Below, piece after piece: positions 11,258-23,217 of a stretch of 64,000 bases of DNA; within the stretch, counting starts at the first letter, position 1, and each line of letters starts with the position of its first letter. A program made the translations under genes and the position numbers. The stretch lies in assembly GCA_963921825.1 (NCBI GenBank), contig OY997595.1, positions 20,577,228-20,641,227 of the forward strand, given 5' to 3'. This stretch comes from Erodium maritimum. Lineage: Eukaryota; Streptophyta; Magnoliopsida; Geraniales; Geraniaceae. The notes under the pieces were generated by a model. That model saw only the letters and a list, made by a program, of their open reading frames with translations, was not told the origin of the DNA and ran no database searches.

Positions 11258-12640
11258 CTTTTTCTCTTCATCGTCTTTCTTATTCTTTCCTTCGTCTTTC
11301 TTATTCTTTTATTCAAATTGAGTCAAGAGAGTGAGCATCATCTTTTCCATTCTTGAGCAAGCTTCTTGGGAATGAGCCTTCTGGGTATTTTGTTGATATT
11401 GTTGATTCTGGTTCCTCTGTTGATAACCCTGCCCTTGAGATCTTTGTGGATAGCCAGGGGGAGTTGAATTTTGTCCTTGTGGTTTCCATGAGAAATTGGG
11501 ATGGTTCTTTCACCCTGGATTATAAGGGGCCGAGTATGGATCATTCATCAACGGATCATATGTGGCTTTGGACATGCCCTCCAAGTAATTCGTAGTTTCC
11601 TCCTGTGATGGATTGCCCATTTGATCGGAGTGACCAAACTGCATCTGTGTTTGATCCACCTTTTGTATCATAATTTGCGTCTGCTCCATCATCTTGTGCA
11701 ACATCGAGGAGTCTACTGCATTTACTATGACTTGAACCGCTCCTCTCTCAGAGTGTCATGCATTGTTGTACACCATCAAATTCAAGAGTTTCATAGTTTC
11801 TTTTGGTGTTCTTTGTACAAAAGACCCACTCGATGTGGAATCTAACTGAGCTTGACTTCCTGGATCCAATCCAGCATAGAAATTCTGCATGTATAACCAC
11901 AAGGAAATTCCATGATGGAACATTTTCTCAGGTAACCTGAAAACCTTTCCCATGCCTTGACCAGCGACTCATCACCTTGTTGTTTGAATGAATTTATTGT
12001 TGCTCTTAGTTGCACTGTTTTCTTTGGAGGAAAATATTGGTTCAGAAATAGTAGTGCCAGCTGATCCCAGGTTCTAATGCTTCCTACTGGCAAAAATCTT
12101 ATCCAATGACTTGCTTTATCTTTCAATGAGAAAGGAAAAGCTATGAGCCGTATTATCTCTTCTGTGACTCGTCTTGAATGTGTCGCAGATCTATAAGAAT
12201 GTTGTCAGATGGTCCAAAGGATCCTCGTGAGCATTCCCATGAAATGGGTCACTCTTTAGCAAATTCAAGAGTGAGCCATCAATCTTGAATTAGTTGGCTG
12301 CAACTGGTGCGGTCATAATGCTCGATCCACCCTCTATAGTAAAGGGGGTACCATACTCCATCACCACCCTTTGTCTTGGTGTTGGTTCAATAGAAGGGAG
12401 ATTGTTTCCTTGCTGCCCCAGAATTGCTTGTTGATTCCTCGCAGGAGGTTGTGGCGTGTGCTGCTCTGTGCCCTCTTGCCTCAACTGATTGATCAGGTCA
12501 TTCGGGTTGTCCCCAGGTGGGAGGCTCATTGTAGCTGTTGTCCTCTCCCTTCTCAATAGCCTAGCGTTTCTCTCAACCTCTTCAATATCTGAAGAAAATA
12601 AACTCGGAGATTGGTGAGATCGCAAGTGCATAAAAACAAA
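11258..12640 (-). pseudogene. gag: Athila-like Gag, N-terminal and central parts (broken)
   Basis: The N-terminal piece begins at 12631 with MHLRSHQSPSLFSSDIEEVE, a typical Athila/Tat start, and runs to 12290. A central capsid-like piece (12126-11842) carries KDKASHWIRFLPVGSIRTWD and FLNQYFPPKKTVQLR, followed by the SLVKAWERF block of the retrotransposon-gag family. Further Gln/Met-rich pieces at 11704-11313 lead to the next frame. The pieces lie in different frames or are separated by stops, so the copy is decayed. In a working element this would be the capsid precursor. Confidence 0.8.
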
Positions 12641-12704
12641 CTAAAAATAAAAACAAACGAAACAGTCTCAACACATATTGAAAATATAAGTGTTACCTTA
12701 GCTT

Positions 12705-12723
12705 CTCCCCGACAACGGCGCCA
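12705..12723 (-). other. Primer binding site of the Athila-like element (tRNA-Asp type)
   Basis: On the minus strand it reads TGGCGCCGTTGTCGGGGAG, six to seven bases after the LTR end. It matches the complement of the 3' end of plant tRNA-Asp except for one base. Athila elements are known to use this primer. Confidence 0.85.
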
Positions 12724-12729
12724 TTAACT

Positions 12730-14046
12730 TGACGCCCTGAGAATTAACCCACAAAAAGGCCGAGGCAAGCGCACCAATCGTCAAGTAGTAAATCGGTTCA
12801 AGTCCGGTTATCGTATCCAAGGGAGCAGTATGATAGTCACTCGATTTATAGTCCGTTATTAATCTGTTTCTTGAAAATGGTTGGTTTTGGTTTTGAAAAT
12901 TAACAGTTTAAAAAGCAATTTAAGTAAAGTGAGAACAAAACAGGAAATGTTTGTGAAATTCAAGGGAGAAAGTGATCTAGGACTTTTAACGGGGTTACAA
13001 TATGACATACCGCATTACGATTCATGAACTCCTCTAACTTTCGGGTTTGTACGCCTATAGCTGTTGCACTCGTGTTGACCTAACTTTGCCAGAGACTAGA
13101 TTTAAACTCGAGTTACATAATCCTTAGCCCATTTAGTCATTCTCATATCTCGATTGTTGAATGCTAAAACCTAATCAACTATCAAATGGCCAATTTGATG
13201 AACCATTAATTCCAAATTATGCAAACAATATTCTAAACACAAATTGCACAAAATAAACACAAACCCATTGAATCAATTAATCATATTTCTTCCCCTAGCC
13301 CTAGATCAATAGAAATTTAGCTCATGATGGAATAGAAGAACAAGCAAATTGATGAAGAAAAACTATAAATAACCATTATGTAATTGAGTTTGATACACAA
13401 TACCCAAATAACGAAATGAAAATCAAAGTTTGCTTCAATCTTTGCTCTAAGACACCTCTCTCCTTCAAGCTTCAAGCCCTAGTTCTTCAAGTATCCTCTT
13501 TTTGTTCTCCAAAATTGTATCCCTCAAAAATATCACTCAAATTCGCTTATATAGGGCTTTTAAAATCGCAGGTCTGGAGCTTGCGCGGCCCGGAGCGTGG
13601 CCCGAAACGTGCCCTAAACCGGCCCTCTAAGCGGCACGGAACGGGTCTGTGATCGGCCCTCCGAGTGCCACGGAACGGGTCTCTAACAGGATCAGATCAG
13701 AGAGCTCTGGACTTTTCCCCTTCTAGGCGCCCGAAACGGGCTGGGTACTGGGTCGCTTGGCCGCCCGGAACAGGCCTCGTTCCGGCCCCGTTCCCCATAC
13801 GGACCGTGTGGCTGTGAGGATCCGAAGAGAAAGGCTTGTTCTTGTCTCGAGTTTCTGTCCTACAACTGCTTGACTCATAAATTCTGATAAATACCCTTGT
13901 TTCGCTCCGAATATCTGAAAACTCTATAATCCAGGCCTACTGCACGAAAGGAAGAAGAAATCCATTAAACAACCTAATCTCGGGACCGAAAAGCCTAAGA
14001 TGTGGGTTTAAAAATATTTAAAACGATGTATTTTGCGTCCACATCA
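12730..14046 (-). repeat. 5' LTR of the Athila-like element
   Basis: Read on the minus strand, the LTR starts TGATGTGGACGCAAAATACA (from 14046) and ends TCAGGGCGTCA (at 12730), about 1.3 kb. A GC-rich section at 13570-13800 has two diverged copies of a unit of about 48 bp sharing CGGAACGGGTCT and CGGCCCTC. Only one LTR is present, so age cannot be judged from LTR pairs. Confidence 0.8.
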
Positions 14047-15769
14047 AGGACTATATAGTGATCACAGCTTTATTAGATGGTCACAGCCTCTCAGAGCTTT
14101 TCAACAACTCTTACGCCTTAAGATATAGAATGTACATTCCATGCACTTCTAGGGAGATATTAGTGTACTATCCTCGCTCACTTTTGTTGCTTAGCCAGTG
14201 ATACGATTTGACTTTTGGAGGTCCATGAGTTATAAACAGGTAGAGTCTGAGATGGCTATTATCTTCAGGACTGACATAGCATCTTATGGAACTCCTTGAT
14301 GCACAGATTGTAGCACCTACCTTCATATACTTTAACCAATGTAATCATAAGATTTTTCAGGAAAATAAGAATCTATTCATTTACATATCTTCCCTGATTG
14401 ATTCAACCATCTTATTGCTCACTTGTGTATAATGTCAATGCGAAGCTTTTAGTCTTACAATGTGAGCACCTTCCAGAGTTCATATTAAAGGGTAGCGATA
14501 CAGGCTTCTTCTAGTGAAAATGAGGTTGGCAGGTTCCTTTGTTGTCCAAGGATACGCTTGGACCTCTAGATCTCCCTCTTGCCTCAGCCTTCTATTTTAA
14601 TGTTGTGACATCTCCATTGACGTTCTGTCCTCTAATGCGTTTCATGCTGAAAGATAACAGGCTGGCTTCTTCTCTTTGATGTCAGAGTCCCTCAACATGT
14701 TAGGGTGTTGATGAAGGTTTCTAACTTTGTTTTCTATTTTGTTTATGATATTGTTTTTGGTGAAGGAACTCTTTAAGGTGATGAGATGAAGAAATGAATT
14801 TGCATAATGTGATGATGAATAGAAGATGGAAATGGAAGCAATTCTATGTAAATTATTATTATTTTTTTGTTTTGGATAGTTCATGAATGAATTTGTACCA
14901 ACTTTATTATCATTTATATGAGTTAATTTTAGGGGTGGTTTTTCACCATTAAAACATGAACTATTAACTTATACCTATGGTTTTAGTGTTTTTTTTCATC
15001 TAATGATTAAAGAAATTTTGGAAGAATATGTTTTCACTAGTTGAACTAATGAAAAGTACATAATGGACAAGTCGGGCTCAAATACTGAGTCCATTAAAGT
15101 TCGAGTGAAATCCGAAACCAATCCTATTCGAGCAAATACTCAGAATGAAAAAACCCAGGATTTTGAAATTCATCTGGACATAATTCTTAAATGGCCTACA
15201 GACAGGATACTCGATCCATTTACACCCCTACTTCAAGTTGCCCTAACACTAAAGACTTTTGGCTCGGGAAGGTACTGATTCATATCCCCTCTATTGCCGA
15301 CAAAGGCCATAATACTTCTCCAATTTTTGTCCAACCTTCTGATATAGTTGGTCGATCTCCCATTCCAACAAACTTCGTCGTGGGTTGGTTGCTCCGGTTA
15401 GCGTCTAGACGGCCAGCAACAAGCCTCTCGTCTTCCTTCATGAACTCAAACCCGGAAGTCACAGAATCGCTAAAGCCTTAGCTAGAAAATTTATTCAACA
15501 TAGAACCCTAAAGCCTTGGTAACCCAACTGCTCCTAGCATCTCAGAAGCACTGACAGAATGCTCTACGAGATATTCATCATCCGGTACCTGACTCCCTTC
15601 CTCAGCTATTATTACCCAACCCGAACCTTGAAACGCACAGTGTACTTAACACCTATTCAAATAATCAGAATTGCTTGTGAGTGAAGCCATCAGACACTTG
15701 CTCCCGATTCTAGCCGGTCAAGATTCTAACGGAGAATGGGGCAACAACGGTGGTGGCACTAGGCCGTCT
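14047..15769. other. No recognisable gene
   Basis: I see no domain or element that I can name here. Open frames at 15063-15481 are short and resemble no family I know. The stretch 14640-14880 is AT-rich and non-coding in appearance. It may be old, decayed repeat or true intergenic DNA. Confidence 0.4.
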
Positions 15770-16053
15770 TTACACATTTGGTGGCCTTAGGAAAAAATTC
15801 AAAAATGGGCCTTTTTAACAACAAAGCCCTCTTTTGTAACTTTATTAAGCTTCGATTTTTTTCTTTTTTTTTCCAAATTATCAAAACTAAATTCATACTT
15901 TCTATTTGACATTGTTCTACGGAAAAACTTAAAGACAAATTAAAGATAAAATATGATATAAAGAAATTAACAAAGCATGCCCAAACTATTGATTAACACA
16001 TGCGATTAATAAAAAAAATAAAAGATATTTCAACAACTAAACATAAATAACTA
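15770..16053. other. Possible end of an old DNA transposon
   Basis: The stretch has GGTGGCCTTAGGAAAAAATTC and then GGGCC-rich and A-rich sequence. The far side of the LINE-1 insertion has GGCCTTCAACATAGG and GTCGGCCCTGCC near 23485-23550. Such GGGCC-rich ends are seen on some plant hAT-like elements. The match is from memory and weak. Confidence 0.25.
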
Positions 16054-16321
16054 CCATCAAAAGAAATATTTTCTTAGGGTAGATCACCTGCAAGGTACAT
16101 ACAAACTCCAACTACAAAAAATGCTCTCAACTAATGCTACAGTAACTCTCTTGGTGTTCATCGAGAATTGAAGATCTTCTTCGTCGATTTAGGTATTTTC
16201 GATCATCTACTCGGTTTCGTGTGCCTTGGGTGTAGTGTTCAGGGTGACATTTCTGATCACTGAACCACCTGGGCCTTCTTTTTCATCTGGTCCTTCTCTA
16301 TTTTCTCTAATTCACTTGGCT

Positions 16322-18270
16322 ATGGCGGGTTCTTCTGCATCTGGACCTCCTCCTGGGTTTGAAAGGAGGGGTCACGAGAAGGTTTTGGAACAATTTGACA
16401 GTCAAGGAGAGAGGTCTCGAGTGTTGCCTCGGATCATTGGGAACGAAGATTTGAAAAATTTTGTTCAGAATTTACTGCCAAAAACATCCAATACCTGGTT
16501 GCAAAACTTTTTTCTTGAGTGTGGGGAAATTGTGAAAGCTGAGACACCAATGAATCCCAATAGCAGAGGACGTTGGTTTGGTTTTGTTACCTTCAAAACT
16601 CAGAAATCTGCTCAGAAAGGGATTAATATCTTCAATGGGTATTTTCTCAAGGGTTATAAACTGTAGACAGAGTTGGGGGGGATAGAGCTTTCAATCTTGA
16701 GTGGAGGAATAAGCAAGCTGGGATTTCAGAATCAGTTGAAGTGGTGACTAGAGGGAAAGTGGTTGAAGAACATAGAGCTTGGCTTGATAGAGGACACATT
16801 GCTGTACTTCACAAATCCTTCCCAGTTGAATTGATCATGGAGGATTTCAAGGCTGAGAGAGATGGGGAGATACTCATCAAATCCTTGGGTAATAGGGTGG
16901 TGTTGATTTATTTTGCTGATGGGGATTTAGAAAGGGAGACTCTGAAGAATGAAGATGCCTGGTTGAGACCTTGGATGACTATTCTGAAGGATAAAATGCA
17001 TCTCTGCAAGCAAGGAGGCAAGTTCACTTGGGTAGCATTACATGGTGTACCCATTCTGGGTTGGTGCTCAGAAACTTTTGAAGTTGTGGTAGAGGATCTT
17101 GGGTCGATGGTGTGGATACATCCGGACGCCTTTTCTGGTTCATCTATGGAGATGGTTTTCATCTTGATGCATGCACAGGAGTATGTTAGGGTGTACAAAG
17201 AATCAAGTCTCTTCTTGGAGGAACATGAGTATAAGGTCATGACTAGCTCTGTGGATGTTAAAAGTGTGCCTAATTTATTACCCAATCTCTCCCAAGTCAG
17301 CATTAATTCCTCATCTGACAGAGATTCGGTTAATTCTGGTAATGGGATGAATGCCATTAACTCCCTGGAGTCCAATAAATCCTCAGAGGCTGTAGCAGTT
17401 GACAGGGCGTATGCTGAGGTGGGGTGTTCATTACACTCACAGGATCTGGTGAAGGAAATTCAAGGCATAGTAGAAGAGTTTCAATTGAATGTTGACAATT
17501 TTCCCACATTAAAAGACTCCCTCAGACCGGTGAACACTCTCATCCCCTCTGGTACTATCTTGGTTACACCATTGGAAGCTTCAAACACAGCTGCAACAAA
17601 TTTCAAAAAAGCACTATTTGCACAAGACACTTTGGGAGAGGTTAGCACTATTCCTTCTGCCACTGTTCCAGCTAGAGAGTCTGAGGGACAAGGACTTCCT
17701 CCCACTGTGGAAGATGGGACTACACCAGTTCTCAAAGGACAGAATTTTGCCTTGATTAGTGAAGACATTAATGGGATTGAGAGTGTTAACCCAACATTTA
17801 CAATCGTGGGGTCCAGTCTTCAAAACCCTCTTCCCAACCAATTAGTTTTCGGGGGAACTGAAAGTTTAAATTCTAATCCTACTTCTAATGAGTTATTACT
17901 GACTCCTACTGTTCCTCTTGGGTCCTGTGGCAAGAAAAAGAGAGGGAAAATGCAGGTTGCTTATAATACTCGTTAAAAGACCAAAGTTGTGTTAGAAAAA
18001 AATATTCTGCCTTTGGGGATTTCTGAGGAGGGTGATCAGAATCAGCTGTACAAATTAGGAGGGGCTGGGACTTGGGAGTTTGGAAAAGCCTTGGGTTTAA
18101 ATGCCTTGGTGTCTGAGGAAATTGTGATTCAACAGCTTGATAATTTGGAGGAGGAGCATAATCACACAGTGCAATTGGAGACTAATACTGATGATGACTA
18201 CTGTGATCTAGAGGGAACTGAGGAAGGGGAGATTGAATCTCTACCTACTCAGAGACTATCTTCTCTATGA
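16322..18270 (+). pseudogene. LINE-1 ORF1 protein (RRM plus DUF4283-like), broken
   Basis: I place the start at the ATG at 16322 (MAGSSASGPPPGFERRG); an upstream in-frame ATG at 16226 is less likely. The first 115 residues hold an RNA recognition motif with RNP1 RGRWFGFVTFK. A TAG at 16664 and a frameshift before 16741 follow. The frame from 16741 carries a DUF4283-like region (KCV-type core around GGKFTWVALHGVPILGWCSE) and a long Ser/Thr-rich linker. A TAA at 17974 interrupts it before an acidic C-terminus ends at 18270. I see no CCHC zinc knuckle. The protein would bind LINE RNA to form the particle that carries it. The stop codon overlaps the ORF2 start. Confidence 0.8.
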
Positions 18271-19666
18271 AGATCATCACTTTGAACATCAGGGGAGCTT
18301 CTTCTAGCCAGAAGACAAGAGCTCTAAGAAACTTGTGTCGCAAGCAACAGCCCTCAATGGTGTTAATTCAGGAATCCAAATTGTCTTTATTGCCAGTTTA
18401 TTTTCTCTCTAGTTGTGGCTTTAATAATACTTGGGAAGCATTGTTTGTACAAGCGGATGGGAATTCTGGTGGCATCATTACCATCTGGAACAAAGACTTG
18501 TTTGAAATGCAGTCCCATATCATTGTGGATCACACTCTCTACTGGACAGGTTGTTACTTGCCACTGAATATTTGTTTGACAGTGGTGAATGTCTATGCTC
18601 CTTGTCAGGTATCCTCTAGATCTAATCTATGGCTAGATATTGGGTCAAGGGTTTCTCAAATTGCTTCTGAGCTTATTATTGCAGGGGATTTCAATGCAAT
18701 ATTGGATCCTTCTGAGAAGACAGGAAACTTATTTTCTTCAACTAGTTTGAGAACCTTCAAAAACTTCTTGAATGACCTACAACTCATTGATCTTCAATTG
18801 ATTGGGGGCAAATACACTTGGTTCAACTCAAGGAACATGGCTTCTAGGATTGATAGATTCCTTATCTCCTCCTCTCTATTAATGAATTTCAATAACCTAT
18901 CACATACTTGTTTGCCTAGGAGTATCTCAGATCATAAACCTGTTGTACTCTCCAATCCTGTGGTGGACTGGGGTCCAAGACCCTTTAAATTCATCAATGC
19001 TTGGATCAAGCATCCTTCCTTCTTTTCTGATACTAAGAACTGCTGGGACAACATCCAAGTTATGGGGTCTCCCACATATAAACTCTGGTACAAGCTGAAA
19101 ACCCTTAAAGCTTTTTATAGATCTTGGAACCTGAGTACTTTTGGTTGGTTGGACAAAGTAATTGTTGAGTTACAGGAGGAGATCAATACACTTGATTCTA
19201 GTTTTGAATCCAGGGCACTTACTAGTACTGAGGTCTGTCACAGAGCTAGATTGAGAGCTCAATTGATCCAGAAGCTTAAACTGCAAGCAAGATTGTGGTG
19301 TCAGAAGGCAAGACACAAGTGGTCTAAAGAGGGGGATAGATGCACAAAGTTCTTCCACTTAGTAGCAAATTTCAATAACACTAAAAGAAAGATCTCAGTC
19401 ATACAAGAAGGCCAGACATTATTTTCCACTCCTACTCAGATTAAAGGGGTTGCGAAAATTCATTTTGCAGCTAGATTTACTGGTACTTATTCTCCCTCCA
19501 TTGATTTATCATCATTAACTTTTAAATCTATAACTCAGTATCAAGCACAAAATCTGGAGACACCTTTCACTGATTCTGAAGTTTGGGAGGCCATAAAAGC
19601 TTGCAATGGTGAAAAGTCACCTGGTCCAGATGGGTATTCTCTAAAATTTTATCAAACTTGTTGGTC

Positions 19667-19701
19667 TATTGTGAGAGATGATGTTATGGAGATGGTGGAA
19701 C
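19667..19701 (+). repeat. Source copy of a 35-bp duplicated patch in LINE-1 ORF2
   Basis: These 35 bases, in the RT fingers region, recur exactly at 20917-20951, 1250 bp downstream. Here they are in frame (residues IVRDDVMEMVE) and fit the protein family, so this is the original copy. Confidence 0.85.
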
Positions 19702-20916
19702 ACTTTCATTCAGGAGGGGAGTTGGGCAGAGGGCTGAATTCTTCATTTATTACTTTGATCCCCAAGAATAATGCTCCTGTGACTTTTGAGGAGTTCAGGC
19801 CTATCAGTCTTATTAATAGCACTTACAAGATACTTTCCAAAGTACTAGCAGCCAGACTCAAACCTTTGATGAACACATTGGTACATGATGTACAATCAGG
19901 CTTCATTGCTGGAAGACAAATCATGGATGGTGTCTTGATTGCCACTGAATTGATACACTATATCAAAGAGTCAAGACAGGAAGTGATAATTTTCAAAATT
20001 GATTTTGAGAAGGCCTATGATCACATTTGTTGGGAACCCTTATTAAATCTATTGAAGTGTATGGGGTTTGGTGTTATTTGGAGAAAATGGATGAGCACTT
20101 GTATGCAGGCTTGGTCTTCAGTCTTAATCAATGGATCCCCATAAGAGGGTTTCCCAATGCTGAGGGGGTTGAGGCAAGGGTGTTCACTCTCTCCTCTGTT
20201 ATTTGCCTTAGTAGCTGAAAGCCTCCATCAACTCATGGACAAAGGATCTGCAAATAAAATGTTCACATGTGTCAAGTGTAGTGAATCTAGTCCTGAGATA
20301 TCCCATTTGCAATTTGCAGATGATTTATTGATCTTTATCAAGGCAGGAAGACAGCAAGTGATCAATCTTAAGCATACACTGAACATCCTTCAAAATGCTA
20401 CTGGTTTGAAGATCAATTACAACAAATCAAAGGTGCTGTTACTCAATCCTAGTACTTTAAACCTGGAGGAGGTTACTGAGATCTTGGGGTGTAGCTCAAT
20501 GTCCCTGCCTTTTGAATATTTGGGGTTCCAACTTGGTGCTAATCCTAGAAGATTCAAAACTTGGGAACCAGTTATAGAGAAATTCAAGAAAAAATTGAAT
20601 TTATGGCAATCCAAATCCAGAACTTTGGGGGGGAGAGTCACCTTGATCAAATCATCTATGAGTTCTCTACCATTGTATTATATGTCCCTATATAAGGCTC
20701 CTAAAGAGGTAATCAAAGAATTAGAGAAATGGCAAAATAGGTTTCTTTGGAATGGGACTGTTTCAAAAAAAGTGCTACACAAGTTAAGATGGGATCTAGT
20801 GTGCAGACCTAATAGTGCTGGGGGCCTGGGGATAAAGAAGCTGAGTATCATGAATAATGCATTGTTGGCTAGATGGTGGTGGAGGTTTGCTGTTCAAGAA
20901 GAATCCCTCTGGAAGT

Positions 20917-20951
20917 TATTGTGAGAGATGATGTTATGGAGATGGTGGAAC
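20917..20951 (+). repeat. Inserted copy of the 35-bp patch, breaking ORF2
   Basis: An exact copy of 19667-19701 lies between LWKLL and PSAWDLSKF codons. It ends the upstream frame at a TGA (20922-20924) and opens the downstream one. It appears to replace the normal sequence at this point. Confidence 0.85.
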
Positions 20952-21958
20952 CTTCAGCTTGGGATTTGTCCAAATTCTCTCTTCATAATGGTCAGGGTTA
21001 TTTGAGGTACATGCAATCCCTTCTCCTGTGTCCAAAATTTGCTTGTGATTTTGGGGTACAGGGGCTCACTTGGAAGGTTAACTCAGGAAACTCAATTAGC
21101 TTCTGGGATGATCTGTGGATCTCTAACATTCCCCTCAAATACTTGTTTCAAAGATTATATCATCTTAACCAACAGAAGCATCATATTTTAGCCAAATTCT
21201 GGAGCAATGGGGAGTGGTCTTTGATCTTTAGGAGGGAGTTGAGAGGTTGGGAAGAAGAGGAATTGGAGACCTTAGGTGAGATCATCAATAATATCTCAAT
21301 CAACAGTACTGAATCTGATAAGGTTTCATGGGTGATAGATCAGAAGGGCTTCTCAGTCCATAGAATGTATCAGTATCTGGACTTGGAGTATGATGAGGAA
21401 CTTACTTGGCCTGCACTCATTTGGGAACCAAAAATCCCTCCTAAGATTGCTGCCTTCCTTTGGCTTCTTTGTTTAAACGCAGTACCAACCAAATGCTTCT
21501 TACTATCCAGGGGTTTATACTCAGACAACATTTGGTGCCCTTTTTGTTTTGAACATCCAGAAGAATTAGATCACCTATTTCTTGGGTGTACTTTGGCTTG
21601 GCAAGTCTGGTGTTTGGTGTTAAAGTGGTGGGGGATCAATGCTCTCTGCCTAGAGGGGATTAGAGACTGGTTCATCTCTTGGAAACATCTATATACTTCA
21701 AAATTCAAAAACCAATGGGGGTTACTGGTATCTTTTTGCATCTGGAGAATTTGGTTGGGGAGAAACAATTTACTCTTCAACAACAAAAGTATTTCTCCTG
21801 AGGAGATTTTACAACAAGTTCAGAATGATACCTATCAGTTATCTTGGGCAAATTTTGATCAGGAATTCTCTTTCAGCTTTTTATCATGGATCAATAATCC
21901 TAAGGATTGCTTTAGAAGGAAGAAGTTGTGTAATCTGGTTGGTTTGATAGGTTCCTGA

Positions 21959-22569
21959 CAGATTGCTCTTGTTTGGGGTGTGGTTTCTAGGTGGTTTTGG
22001 GATGGGATTGGGGAGTGCTGTGAGGGTGTCTGTGCTGGGAGGTGAGGTCCTGTTTGTTGAGTTTTCTTTTGTGTGTGGGTATTGATTAACAAAAAAGAGG
22101 GGGTGGTTTAGGTTACTTTGTAGGTCTGTTTTGTGGTTTGGGTTGGAGTACTGCTGGTGTTTTTAGGTCTGCAAGTTTGAGTTTGAACAATAACCCTTCT
22201 CAGTGCAGGCTTGGGCTTTTTTGTGTTGACAGTTGGTTGTGAAATTGATAACAACTCTGGTGGGAAGTTCTGCAGCAGGTTTTGCAGCTTCTACTTCATT
22301 TGGATCTACTGATGCAAGGAGGGGTTGGTTTTGATGGATTACTTCACATCCAAGTATCTGTTTTTTGTTTGTCTAGTTCTTATTCAATTTAAGGGTAAGG
22401 TGCAACAGTTTGCTTGTGGAACAAGGTAGGTTGTGGGGGGTTTTAAAAGGTAGATTAAGAATGTGTATTTTGTATGTATTTTGTAAGTTTGTTGAGGACT
22501 TGTTCCTGGGTCACATTTTCACTTTGAAAATTAGACTTATTAATAAAATTAAAAATTGATGATAAAAAA
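21959..22569 (+). other. LINE-1 3' UTR and A-rich tail
   Basis: This G/T-rich stretch without coding potential ends in TTAATAAAATTAAAAATTG and a short A run. It lies between the ORF2 stop and the right target duplication. Confidence 0.7.
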
Positions 22570-22584
22570 AAACATAATTAACTA

Positions 22585-22952
22585 ATTAGTAAAAATAGTT
22601 GAAAAATAATTAATTGATTAACATTACTAACCTTGTATTGTAGATTGTTGTTTGTGTCTATCTTTGTTCTCCATCATAAAGATTAGAAATCTCATATAGT
22701 AATAAAAGAGGAATTTTGTTTACGACGGAATAGAGTTTGAGAAGGCAATCACAATAAAGCAATGGAGATCTTCGTGAAAAAATACTAAAAATACTTGGGA
22801 TGAATTTATACCTAAAACTAACCTTATGTTTATATACAATTTGAAGGAGAGAAACAAATACAACAACAATAAATTTAGGAAGAAAAAAAAAATTTATTAC
22901 ACTTTAGACTAGAGATAGGTAACGTTTGTTATGGTTATAAAACTTAAATATA
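22585..22952. other. AT-rich spacer, no gene seen
   Basis: This stretch is AT-rich with several A runs and ends in a TA repeat next to the MITE. No open frame or motif is worth naming. Confidence 0.4.
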
Positions 22953-23217
22953 TATATATAGGGGGACTATCGAGTACAAACCTTGTTTCGGGTCAGAACG
23001 TAAAACCAATCTGGGCCATTGATTATATAAATCGAATGGCCACCGAAATTAAGGGGGGTGGGGGTGATTGATTACGAAATCAATTACAAGATATGCATTA
23101 ATTAAAAATATATGCATTAAATCCGGGCCTTTAATTCTATGATCCAAGGGCCCAGATTAAAAGTTCTACGTTCTGACGAATATATAAAGTTTGTACATGA
23201 TAGTGATCCTATATATA
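22953..23217. mobile_element. MITE with imperfect terminal inverted repeats
   Basis: The left end TATATATAGGGGGACTATCG and the reverse complement of the right end (TATATATAGGATCACTATCA) form an imperfect inverted repeat of about 30 bp. Just inside lies a second, perfect pair, GTCAGAACGT (22992-23001) and ACGTTCTGAC (23168-23177). The element is about 265 bp, has no coding capacity and sits in a TA repeat, so the target duplication cannot be defined. Size and structure fit a non-autonomous DNA transposon; I cannot name the superfamily. Confidence 0.7.

Larger units (their letters stand above)
9596..14046 (-). mobile_element. Athila-like Ty3/gypsy retrotransposon, 3' part lost
   Basis: Read leftwards this has an LTR (12730-14046), a primer site complementary to tRNA-Asp, gag, retropepsin and the first few dozen codons of reverse transcriptase. 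It then stops being recognisable near 9600 and abuts a Tekay leader fragment. The tRNA-Asp primer site, the DLGASINLMP protease motif and the order of domains identify the Athila lineage. RT core, RNase H, integrase and the second LTR are missing from the window. Confidence 0.85.
18267..21958 (+). pseudogene. LINE-1 ORF2 (endonuclease, reverse transcriptase), broken
   Basis: ORF2 starts at an ATG overlapping the ORF1 stop (ATGA). The endonuclease covers about the first 230 residues: the N-terminal Asn in TLNIRG, Glu in IQESK, GDFNAI, SRIDRFL and SDHKPV are all present. RT motifs include KSPGPDGYSLKFY, FRPISLINSTYK, KIDFEKAYDHICW, RGLRQGCSLSPLL and the catalytic FADD (QFADDLLIF). A single TAA at 20142-20144 splits the RT. 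At about 20917 a 35-bp copied patch causes a frameshift, after which the zinc-binding RT C-terminal domain (IPPKIAAFLWLL, CPFC) runs to 21958 in another frame. The protein would nick DNA and copy LINE RNA at the nick. No RNase H domain follows. Confidence 0.85.
16054..22569 (+). mobile_element. LINE-1, L1-clade non-LTR retrotransposon, near full length
   Basis: The element has a 5' UTR, an RRM-type ORF1, an ORF2 with endonuclease, reverse transcriptase and zinc-binding domains, a 3' UTR of about 600 bp and a short A-rich tail (22563-22572). Near-perfect 15-bp repeats (AAACATAAATAACTA at 16039-16053 and AAACATAATTAACTA at 22570-22584, one mismatch) fit a target-site duplication. Both ORFs carry a few nonsense or frameshift changes. 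Unlike LINE-2, its ORF2 has no RNase H domain. Confidence 0.85.

Noticed and set aside
15063-15481. Possible small genes of 60 to 96 codons
   Set aside because: No recognisable domain, overlapping frames on both strands, and no sign of a conserved start.
16908-17375. 155-codon minus-strand frame
   Set aside because: It is antisense to the coding region of LINE-1 ORF1, which has clear family motifs on the plus strand.
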